Source of the DNA: CAWJLS01 sp963843755
GTDB taxonomy: Bacteria > Acidobacteriota > Thermoanaerobaculia > Multivoradales > DATKCC01
Assembly: GCA_963843755.1 (NCBI GenBank)
Contig: CAWJLS010000008.1
Span: 1 to 64,000, forward strand
Direction of reading: 5' to 3'
Length of the DNA stretch: 64,000 bases
In this document: positions 6,927 through 14,739 of the stretch, one piece after another
Layout: every line of letters begins with the position of its first letter
Position numbering within the stretch: the stretch's first letter is position 1
Notes under the pieces: model-generated
What the model saw: the letters and a program-made list of their open reading frames with translations, nothing else
Databases searched by the model: none
Told to the model about the DNA's origin: nothing
Program-made: the position numbers and the translations under genes

Positions 6927-7326
6927 CGCCGACAGCCGCATCCCTTCGATCCACAGACTTCGTATCCCGCCGCCGACAGCGACTCACCCCTGTCGGCTGG
7001 GCCGGGGTCTGTCCGGACGGCGAGAAATCTGCCCCGGTGGCGCCGACGGAGCAGAGCTGGACGGTGGATAAGGCCCTCTTCTCGTGAGTTCGCGGGATCG
7101 GCGATTCTGATAGGCTCTATACAAACAGGCTGACGCAGGCGCACGACGAATTGGCTTCTGTCTTCTCTAATTTCAAGGCACCCCAGGGCGGGTCGACAGA
7201 AGCGGACGACGCAGTGGCTTCTCTAGTTCCATGGCATCAATCTCGACCTCTGGCGGCCCTTCTCCTGTTGCACCAAGCCGAGTCAATGCCGAACCGGGTC
7301 GATTAGACTGACAAGGGAGCAACACA
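6927..7326. other. Intergenic gap at the left edge of the AT-rich island
   Basis: This 400-bp gap contains the 6972-6997 palindrome and then a drop in GC from about 7085. Two imperfect direct repeats occur at about 7146-7180 and 7206-7232 (shared CGACG-GGCTTCT-CTA-TTC-GGCA blocks). AAGGGAG at about 7313 is a good ribosome-binding site for the ATG at 7327. No convincing promoter hexamer pair or coding sequence is seen. Confidence 0.45.
6972..6997. repeat. REP-like palindrome downstream of the transposase gene
   Basis: GCCGACAG and CTGTCGGC are perfect 8-bp arms around a 10-base loop, 45 bp after the RAYT stop. Such palindromes are the known targets of RAYT enzymes, but only one copy is evident here. 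Confidence 0.4.
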
Positions 7327-10300
7327 ATGCGGATCATGGTCCTGCATGTCGGGGATATCCACCTCAAGGGCGATGGGAATCCCGTACTTGGCAGGGAAGA
7401 AGCGATAGTCGCAGCCGTACGAAGCACTGGTTACGAAGTTGACCGGTTGTTGATCGTAATCGCCGGGGATCTCGCGTACTCCGGGCAAGATCTAGAATAT
7501 GACCTTGCGATGCAATTCATCAAGTCAATCGAGGACCGTCTCGAGGAGGTGTTTTCCCTCGCCGCAGGAGACGTTGCCACACTAGTAGTTCCAGGAAATC
7601 ATGATTGCGATTTCGCAAGCGAAGGCGCCGCCAGAAATCTTCTCATTAAGGCAATACTTCAGGGGGAGGCATCGGTATCTGACGCCGATGTTGTCCATCT
7701 TTGTCTTGAAGTGCAGAGCAGCTTTAGGGCATGTAGAGACTTGCTGATGGAGGGGCTGGACCTGAAGCAAATGGGGAAACTTCCCCTAGACATCGCGTTC
7801 TATGTGGACCTCTGGGGCTCTGTAAGGCTGCTAGCAATGAATACTGCGTGGTTGTCGCAACTAAACGAAAGCCCTGGTGAGCTGTTCATGCCTCCCATAA
7901 TCTGGCCCGATGGCGAGCGTGTCGAAGTGACTATCGCAGTATTCCATCACCCCTACAACTGGCTCCATCCTCGGAGTAGTCGGAACTTTCGGAGCGAGGT
8001 CGAAAGTATCGCCGACATTGCTCTCAGTGGACATGAACATGAAAATAGCAGGAGGCTGATAAGCGCAGAAGGGGGCCTGAGGTCGACTCACATAGAGGGC
8101 GGCGCACTGCAAGTGAGAGAAGACGCGAGTATGAGCGCTTTCAATGTCATTATACTGGATACGGAAGGCGCTAGGAACAAGTTTGCCCAATTTGTTTGGA
8201 GAGGCACGCGATACGAACTGGGCGAGGGCTCTCTTCGGGGTAGGGATGGGAGTGTGCTTCGGTGGGAACCCTATCAACTCAATCGGGCCAGAACAAGAGG
8301 TAAGGTTGCGTTGCGCGAGGATTTCGAACGTGTCCTTGAGGAGCCAGGGTTGACTCTCATTGGGGCGGAACATTCCATTCATCTGGCGGACATTTTTGTG
8401 TCGCCAGACCTGATGGAACTGCCCGTGTACGGAGATCCAAGGAAGCCCGGAAGGCTAATTCCGGCCGAAAGAATATTCGATAGTTTACTGGCGCGAGAAC
8501 GAGTGCTAGTGACTGCGGATGACCAAGCAGGCAAGACAGCCCTAGCGCACAGGCTCTTCCTGGAATGTGTGCAGCGGGGATTCTATCCTGTCCTCATTGG
8601 AGGCGAGGATCGCCTTCCAAGAGGCGACACTCTCTTTGGGTACTTAGAAAAGAAGTTCGAAGAACAATATGTGTCGCCAGATCGGACTCACTTCTCTCAG
8701 GCAGATCGATCAAGCCGAGTTGTGATATTCGACGACTTCCACCGTACCAAGACCTCTCGGAGGTCGCGAAGCGATATCCTTGTAAGAATGGGGATGTTCG
8801 CTGGGCGGTTCTATTTGTTCGCTCATGATTTAGATAATGTGGTGGAGGAAATTCTGCGAGGAGAAAGTCGGGAGGATTTTGACTATCTCCAAATACTGCC
8901 GTTGGGATTCCTTCGTCGCCATGATTTCGTCGAGAGGTGGTTTGAGCGACATGGCGAGGGAGTCGATCCCCCGGAGGTCTTCGCCCGGAGAGTGGTGCAG
9001 GCCACCAAGACGCTTGATGCCGTGGTTGGTCGAAACCTCGTGCCTGCGTATCCTATATATTTGATAGCGATCCTTCGTGCTCTCGACGAAGGAGTTGGGG
9101 TAGACTTGTCAGTGGGCAGTCACGGCTACTACTATGAACTCCTCATCAAGACAGCGCTAGCGAGAAGGAGGAGTAGTAGGGAGTATGACCTTTTAATTAA
9201 TTGCCTTACGTGGTTCGCGTATAAATTATATTCGGAAAAAAGGGATTGGCTCGCTCGGGAGTCTGCGATAGCTTGGTTGGGTGAGTATGCTGCCGAGTTC
9301 GACTTGGAGATCAATGCAGAGAAGGTTGTCAGGAAGATGACGAGGGACGGACTCTTCTCGCTTCGCAATGGGGAGCTTTCTTTTAAATATCCATACATTC
9401 GGTATTTTTTCGTTGCGCGATATTTTGCTGAAAATATCGCGGTCGATGCTGTTCGGATGCAAGTGAGGGGACTTGCATCCGAAGTGAGCGATGAGGAGGT
9501 GGCGAACACTCTTCTGTTTCTGGCGCACCTCTCGCGTGACGAGCTAATCCTGGAGACTATATTGTCTGTGGCGTCTGGTCGGTTTGCTGGCCAAGCGCTC
9601 TGTAGCTTGGAGGAGAAGGAACTAGAGTTTCTTGGGGAAGTGAGAGAGCTGACAGGCATTGTGTTCGAGGACAAGGGCGCGCGTGAATACCGGAGGCAGT
9701 TGGCCGCACAAAGAGATGAAGAGGACGAGGACGAAGTGACACCGATTGAACGGGAGGTGGAAGAGGAGCGACGGGAGGCTCGGAAGGAGTTCGCCGCTTC
9801 CATCCGGTCCTTGCAGATCGTTGGGGAGGTCTTGAAGAGCTTCCCTGCAACGCTCAAGAGTGATACGAAGCTGGATATGGCTCGTGCTTGTTATTCTTTG
9901 GGTCGTCGTGTGACAGGAGCAGTTTTGGCTATGCTTGAGAAGAGCCGAGAGTTGCTCGTTAGGGATATAGTAGACGCTGCTAATATCGAAGAATTGGAGT
10001 TAATGCAGGAGGAGGTGGTCGCGGAGGTTGAAAACGTCCTTTTGTGGCTCGCGCGGGCGGCGAGTTTCGGCGTGATCAAGAAGGTGTCAGGTGCAATTGG
10101 CGCCCCGGAACTGCAGAGAACATATGATCGATTAATTGAAGAAGATCGGTGCATTATGACAGAGCTGATGGATCTGTCGATCAGACTTGAACAAGCGGGC
10201 AGTGTTCCAGGAAATAGGATAAAGGAGCTGGCGCAGAGCTGGGTTAAGAAGCCATTCGGGAAGTCCTTGCTCCAATTGTTGGTTCTTAGCCATCTTTACA

Positions 10301-10455
10301 TGTTTGATGTCGACTACAGAACTAAGCAACAAGTATGCGAGGCCTTGGGAGTAGAATACCGGCCGGTCCAGATCCGGAGTTCGAATCCCCGCCGGTTGAA
10401 AGCCAGCGGTAAAGCGCGGAGAGGCAAAGAGCCATCAATCGCTAAAGAGGAGTGA
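7327..10455 (+). CDS. Metallophosphoesterase-STAND NTPase fusion, defence-like
   Basis: A 1042-aa protein. Residues 1-290 are a calcineurin-like phosphoesterase with the metal motifs in order: GDIH (9-12), GDLAYSG (47-53), PGNHDCD (89-95), FHHPY (206-210) and GHEH (235-238). Residues about 340-705 look like a STAND P-loop NTPase: Walker A-like DDQAGKTAL (398-406), Walker B VVIFDDFH (465-472), a PLGFLRRHDFVERWF helix, and a winged-helix-like LSFKYPYIRYFFVARYF stretch typical of NACHT/STAND proteins. Residues about 710-1000 are helical, with a highly charged linker near 795-825, and have no repeats I can name; this is the probable sensor. STAND proteins of this design are often antiphage effectors, so the phosphoesterase would be the effector; that role is inferred. 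Base use is much AT-richer than the neighbours. It stands alone, without an integrase. Confidence 0.78.
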   Translation: MRIMVLHVGDIHLKGDGNPVLGREEAIVAAVRSTGYEVDRLLIVIAGDLAYSGQDLEYDLAMQFIKSIEDRLEEVFSLAAGDVATLVVPGNHDCDFASEGAARNLLIKAILQGEASVSDADVVHLCLEVQSSFRACRDLLMEGLDLKQMGKLPLDIAFYVDLWGSVRLLAMNTAWLSQLNESPGELFMPPIIWPDGERVEVTIAVFHHPYNWLHPRSSRNFRSEVESIADIALSGHEHENSRRLISAEGGLRSTHIEGGALQVREDASMSAFNVIILDTEGARNKFAQFVWRGTRYELGEGSLRGRDGSVLRWEPYQLNRARTRGKVALREDFERVLEEPGLTLIGAEHSIHLADIFVSPDLMELPVYGDPRKPGRLIPAERIFDSLLARERVLVTADDQAGKTALAHRLFLECVQRGFYPVLIGGEDRLPRGDTLFGYLEKKFEEQYVSPDRTHFSQADRSSRVVIFDDFHRTKTSRRSRSDILVRMGMFAGRFYLFAHDLDNVVEEILRGESREDFDYLQILPLGFLRRHDFVERWFERHGEGVDPPEVFARRVVQATKTLDAVVGRNLVPAYPIYLIAILRALDEGVGVDLSVGSHGYYYELLIKTALARRRSSREYDLLINCLTWFAYKLYSEKRDWLARESAIAWLGEYAAEFDLEINAEKVVRKMTRDGLFSLRNGELSFKYPYIRYFFVARYFAENIAVDAVRMQVRGLASEVSDEEVANTLLFLAHLSRDELILETILSVASGRFAGQALCSLEEKELEFLGEVRELTGIVFEDKGAREYRRQLAAQRDEEDEDEVTPIEREVEEERREARKEFAASIRSLQIVGEVLKSFPATLKSDTKLDMARACYSLGRRVTGAVLAMLEKSRELLVRDIVDAANIEELELMQEEVVAEVENVLLWLARAASFGVIKKVSGAIGAPELQRTYDRLIEEDRCIMTELMDLSIRLEQAGSVPGNRIKELAQSWVKKPFGKSLLQLLVLSHLYMFDVDYRTKQQVCEALGVEYRPVQIRSSNPRRLKASGKARRGKEPSIAKEE
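10375..10399 (+). other. tRNA T-arm/3'-end-like sequence (possible att site)
   Basis: CGGAG-TTCGAAT-CCCCG forms a T-arm with a canonical TTCGAAT loop and four of five stem pairs, followed by CCGGTTGA in the place of an acceptor 3' strand. No matching 5' half or anticodon arm is found. It lies inside the last codons of the STAND gene. Such partial tRNA ends commonly mark attachment sites of integrated islands; no second copy was found in the window. Confidence 0.4.
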
Positions 10456-10504
10456 CCGTAGCGAGTACTGCCACCTCCATGCGGAGAGTGTTAACTCTAA
10501 GGAG

Positions 10505-10825
10505 GTCTCTTGCTCCATCTTGTGAGCCTCCGCGCTCCCCGCCGCCGGGTTTGCAGATGAAGCCCGCGTCACGCTCCGCAACGGCTTCCCATGGCTCAAC
10601 TGCTCAAGGTTAGGCTCGCGGAAGCTCCGCGTCTCTGAACTCGCAGGCTCTTCGTGCCCTCAGACGATTTCCCGCGGCAATTCCAGCCCCTCGGGTCCTA
10701 GCAGGAGTACGTCGTGGGTAGAAGGGGGAGAGCTGCTCCAAACCGAGCATGGCGGATTTGGGGTCGTCGCCTTCTTTCTTCTTGCGCGCGGCGAGGAAGT
10801 CGTGGAGGACTTTGCCGGTGTGGCG
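10505..10825 (-). pseudogene. Decayed duplicate of the sucA 3' end
   Basis: This stretch aligns with the 3' end of the intact sucA gene at about 12012-12330. It includes a 29-base identity (10511-10539 versus 12018-12046) and a second strongly similar block around 10765-10820. Translated pieces on the minus strand (the AHKMEQ end and a GDDPK-AMLGLEQL segment) match the E1 C-terminus, but frameshifts and stops prevent any continuous reading frame. It fills most of the 580-bp gap between the STAND gene and the broken membrane-protein gene. Confidence 0.7.
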
Positions 10826-11035
10826 GCGATGAGGCGGTCTGCCTCGTCTTGAAGAGCGAGGTCGCGCTTGGGGCGAAGGATTGGCCGTGTGAGGTGGCGT
10901 GCCGGGTGCGGAGAACCACGATTTTCATGACTGAGGGAGGTTGCGCTACTTACGCAAGGTCTGGCGGGGAGCCTGGCGTCGATGACAGGATGATGAAACA
11001 CGCGCTCGCGGCGATCATCTACGAGAGGACTCCGC

Positions 11036-11947
11036 ATGGACGCCGAGACAGCCGTTCCCGCTCCCGAAGATCGGAAGCCCGGTCCGCTGCCCATCAGGGC
11101 TACCGCCGAGGGTGCTTGGCGCACGGTCCTCGATGGCCGGGGAGATGTCGTCGTCCTCGTCGCTCTCGCCTTCGTCCCGGCGGGGATCCTCGTCTTCGCG
11201 GAGCCTGTGCGGGGGCATCTGCCCAGGTTACCGGCTTTTCTGGACCTCGTCGTCTCGCTCCTGATCGGCGCCCTCGGCGTCGCCGTCGCGGCGTACGTCG
11301 CTTCCTACTGGCATCGGTTCCTACTGCTGGGGCCAGACGAGGTCTTCGCCACGTTGCCCAGGTGGACCAGCGGCGAGAGTCGGCTCTTCTGGAGATACGT
11401 CGGCTACGCGATTCTCACGTGGATCGGTTCCGTTCGCCTGGATCCTCACCGTCACCTCCATCGCCATCGTGCTCGACGGTCTGGGCACGCTGCCGCAGTG
11501 GATCATGGCAGTTTCGGTCGGCGGGACTATGGTCCTCTGCGGGTATGTGTCTGCACGCCTCAGCCTGGCTTTTCCTGCAGCGGCGATCGACGGCCCGTCA
11601 CGCTCCTTTTCGAAGAGTTGGGAAGCCACGGTCGGCAACGGCTGGAGACTCGTTTTCGCCGCCGCGATGGCCCTCTCGCCTCTCGTGCTTCCGGCCTGGG
11701 CCGGGGTGCGCCTCTTCACCTCCGGTGCCAGCTCTTCGGAGGGGCCTTGTTGGCGCTCACCTACCTCTTCGCTGTCGTGATCCTGGAGGGCGTCCTCTCG
11801 CTCACCTACCGCCGCCTGATCCTTTCCGGTGGCCTGATCGACGATGAGTCCACCGAGTTGCCGGGAGAGTCCGATCCGATGGCTGAGGCGGGGGTTTGTC
11901 GCCTCGCCTCCCGGAGCACTCTCTTCGACCGGGACGTCCAGGGCTGA
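11036..11947 (+). pseudogene. Multi-pass membrane protein broken by two frameshifts
   Basis: From the ATG at 11036 (GAGAGGA upstream) the protein reads MDAETAVPAPEDRKPGPLPIRATAEGAWRTVL with hydrophobic helices VVVLVALAFVPAGILVF and LDLVVSLLIGALGVAVAAYVASYW. Near 11428 the sense moves to another frame (VPFAWILTVTSIAIVLDG, MAVSVGGTMVLCGYVSA, LVFAAAMALSPLVLPAWAGVRLF). Near 11725 it returns to the first frame (FGGALLALTYLFAVVILEGVLSLTYRRLILSGG) and ends at 11947. The three pieces together make a plausible protein of about six transmembrane segments. The family is not recognised. Real decay is favoured because the adjacent DNA is also decayed, but read errors are possible. Confidence 0.6.
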
Positions 11948-11974
11948 CGGAAACTCGACCTAGCTCCGTTTGCG

Positions 11975-14545
11975 TCACCGCCCCCTCGTAGTAAACGCCA
12001 ACGCCAACAAGGTCTTCTGCTCCATCTTGTGAGCCTCCGCGCTCCCGGTCGCCGGGCTGGCTGACGCGGCCCGTTTCACGCTCCGCACCGGCTTCCCGCG
12101 GCTCAACCTCTCCAGCTCCGGCATGACGAAGCTGAGCGCCCCCATGTTGGCAGGCTCTTCCTGCACCCACACAATCTCCCGCAGCGGTCCCAACTTGTCC
12201 AGCTCGGCCAGCAGCTCGTCGTGGGGGAAGGGGTAGAGCTGCTCGAGGCCGAGGATGGCGGTCTTGGGGTCGTCGCCTTCTTGCTTTTTGCGCTCGGCGC
12301 GGAGCTCGTGGAGGACTTTGCCGGTGGCGAGGACGGCGCGCTCGGCCTTTTGTAGCTCGCGCTCGGGCATGACGGGGAGGAAGCGCTCGCGGGTGAAGGA
12401 GGTGCGCGGCGAGGTGGCGGGTTTGGCCCGGAGCATGCCTTTGGGGGTCATGACGATGAGGGGCTTGCGCCATTTGCGCAGCGCTTGGCGGCGGAGGAGG
12501 TGGAAGTATTGGGCCGCGGTCGAGGGGTAGGTGACCTGGATGTTGTCTTCGGCGGCGGCCTGGAGGTAGCGCTCGAGGCGGGCGCTGGAGTGTTCGGGGC
12601 CTTGGCCTTCGAAGCCGTGGGGAAGGAGCAGCACGAGACCGGAGAGGAGGCCCCATTTGTCTTCGCCGGCGGTGATGAACTGGTCGATGATGATCTGGCC
12701 GCCGTTGGCGAAGTCGCCGAACTGGGCTTCCCAGACGGTGAGGGCTTCGGGGTAGTCGCGGCTGAAGCCGTATTCGAAGCCGAGGACGCCGGCTTCGGAG
12801 AGCTGGCTGTCGTGGACCTCGAAGAACGCTTGGGTCTCAGAGATGTTGCACAGGGTGCAGTACTCGCTCTCGTCCTCGGTGTCGATCAGAACGGCGTGGC
12901 GCTGGTTGAAGGTGGCGCGGCGGCTGTCTTCGCCGGAGAGGCGCACGGGCACGCCCTGGTCGACGAGGGAGGCGAAGGCGAGGGATTCGGCCATGCCGTA
13001 GTCGATGGGGCGCTCGCCGCGGCCCATCTCCAGGCGCTGGTCGAGGAGCTTCTGGATCTTGCCGTGGACGTGGAAGCTGTCCGGGGGGCTGGTCAGCCGC
13101 TCGGCGTAGCGCTCCACTTGGCTCTCGGTGAGCCCGGTCTCCACTTCGTAGGCCGGGTCGTACCAGCCGCCGCGGAAGTCCTTCCAGTACTCGGGGAAGG
13201 AGGCGAGCTGGGGCCGCGAGGTCATCTCCTTGGCCTTCTCCTGGGCCGCGTTCAGCTCCTCCTTGAAGCTCTTCTCGAGCTCTCCGGCGCTCTCTTCCAG
13301 GCCGTTGTCCTCGGCGTAGATCTGGTAGAGGCGCGGGTGCTCGCCGATCGCCTTGTAGAGCACCGGCTGGGTGATCGACGGGTCGTCGATCTCGCTGTGG
13401 CCGTGGCGCCGGTAGCCGATGAGGTCGACGATCACGTCGGAGCCGAAGGCGTAGCGGTAGTCGACGGCGATCTTGGCCACCCGCACGACCTGCTCCGGGT
13501 CCTCGCCGTTGACGTGGAAGATCGGCACCGGCAGCCGCTTGGCGACGTCGGTCGAGTAGCGCCACGACCAGAGCGCCTTGGGCTCGGTGGTGAAGCCGAT
13601 CAGGTTGTTGACCACGATGTGGACGGTGCCGCCCACGGAGTAGCCGTCGAGGTGGGCGAAGTTCAGGGTCTCGGCGAGGATGCCCTGGCCGGCGAAGGCG
13701 GCGTCGCCGTGCATGACGATCGGCAGAACCTTCTGCGTCCCGTCTTCGCCGCGCTCGATGCGGATGCGCTGCTGCTTCGCCCACACCCGCCCCTGGACCA
13801 CCGGGTCCACCGCCTCGAGGTGGCTCGGGTTCGAGGACAGGTGGATGCGGATGGTGCGCCCGTCCTGCGTCTTGTAGGCGCCGGTCGCGCCCATGTGGTA
13901 CTTGACGTCGCCGCCGCCCAGGATGCTCCGCGGGTCGACGTCTTCGAAGCCGGCGAAGAGCTCCTCGGCCGGCCGGCCGACCACGTTCAGCATGACGGAG
14001 AGGCGCCCGCGGTGGCTCATGCCGAGCACCACCTGCTCCACCTCGTAGCCGCCGGCGACTTCCAGGCACTCGTGGAGCATGGGGACGAGGGCGGTCACGC
14101 CCTCGATCGAGAAGCGCTTGGTGCCGAGATAGCGCTGTTGGAGCACCTCCTCGAAGACCTCCGCGCGCACCAGCCCGTCGAGGATGCGCTGGCGGCGCTC
14201 GTCGGACGGCTCGGTCCGATGCGCCGGGTCCGCGCCGTCGCACTCCATGCGCTCGGCGATCCAGGCGCGCTTGTCCGGGTCCGGGATGTGGGCCATCTCG
14301 ACGCACAGGGTCCCGGAGTAGGCGTGGCGGGCCTCGGCCACCCCGTCGCCCTCGGTGGGCAGCTCGGGATGGGAGACCGGCGGCAGGCGTCGGCGGAGCG
14401 GGTCGAGGTGTGCCTGGAGGTAGCCCCAGCGCCGGTAGGCCTCGAGCGTCTGCTGCCTGGACTGGGAAGGAGGACCCGCGGGGCCCGAGGCGTCGGGTCC
14501 GGAGGAGGAAGCGTGCGGTTTCGCCGTGGCGACGTCGGTGGTCAT
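11975..14545 (-). CDS. sucA: 2-oxoglutarate dehydrogenase E1 component
   Basis: An 856-aa thiamine-diphosphate enzyme that decarboxylates 2-oxoglutarate and passes the succinyl group to the E2 lipoyl domain in the TCA cycle. Diagnostic segments include FSIEGVTALVPMLHE, VVLGMSHRGRLSVMLNVVG, GGGDVKYHMGATG, HLSSNPSHLEAVDPVVQGR, IVMHGDAAFAGQGILAETLNFAHLDGY, VHIVVNNLIGFTTEP, YRRHGHSEIDDPSITQP, GQGPEHSSARLERYLQ and LEQLYPFPHDEL. The N-terminal ~35 residues are low-complexity. No E2 (sucB) or E3 (lpd) gene is adjacent, so the subunits must be encoded elsewhere. The gene is intact; a damaged copy of its 3' end lies 1.2 kb away. Confidence 0.93.
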   Translation of the reverse strand: MTTDVATAKPHASSSGPDASGPAGPPSQSRQQTLEAYRRWGYLQAHLDPLRRRLPPVSHPELPTEGDGVAEARHAYSGTLCVEMAHIPDPDKRAWIAERMECDGADPAHRTEPSDERRQRILDGLVRAEVFEEVLQQRYLGTKRFSIEGVTALVPMLHECLEVAGGYEVEQVVLGMSHRGRLSVMLNVVGRPAEELFAGFEDVDPRSILGGGDVKYHMGATGAYKTQDGRTIRIHLSSNPSHLEAVDPVVQGRVWAKQQRIRIERGEDGTQKVLPIVMHGDAAFAGQGILAETLNFAHLDGYSVGGTVHIVVNNLIGFTTEPKALWSWRYSTDVAKRLPVPIFHVNGEDPEQVVRVAKIAVDYRYAFGSDVIVDLIGYRRHGHSEIDDPSITQPVLYKAIGEHPRLYQIYAEDNGLEESAGELEKSFKEELNAAQEKAKEMTSRPQLASFPEYWKDFRGGWYDPAYEVETGLTESQVERYAERLTSPPDSFHVHGKIQKLLDQRLEMGRGERPIDYGMAESLAFASLVDQGVPVRLSGEDSRRATFNQRHAVLIDTEDESEYCTLCNISETQAFFEVHDSQLSEAGVLGFEYGFSRDYPEALTVWEAQFGDFANGGQIIIDQFITAGEDKWGLLSGLVLLLPHGFEGQGPEHSSARLERYLQAAAEDNIQVTYPSTAAQYFHLLRRQALRKWRKPLIVMTPKGMLRAKPATSPRTSFTRERFLPVMPERELQKAERAVLATGKVLHELRAERKKQEGDDPKTAILGLEQLYPFPHDELLAELDKLGPLREIVWVQEEPANMGALSFVMPELERLSRGKPVRSVKRAASASPATGSAEAHKMEQKTLLALAFTTRGR

Positions 14546-14739
14546 GACGGTCCTAGCCTAACCTGTCTGTTCGGGTGGGGAGCTGCGACTTGCTAAACTG
14601 GCGCGCCGGCCTCGATGTGCCCGGCCGCGTTCGCCTTCGTGCTGGGCACGTCCAACGCTCCGACCGTCGCCCCCATTCCAAGGAGTTCAATGGGGTGAGA
14701 CGGCTTCCGATCCACTCCAGACACCTCCTGGGTGCTCCC

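Noticed and set aside
10375..10399. A complete tRNA gene
   Set aside because: No anticodon arm, D-arm or pairing 5' acceptor strand lies upstream; only the T-arm and 3' end resemble a tRNA.
12485..14596. A 703-aa open frame antisense to sucA
   Set aside because: Val/Ala/Gly-rich shadow with no recognisable domain; sucA motifs are unambiguous.
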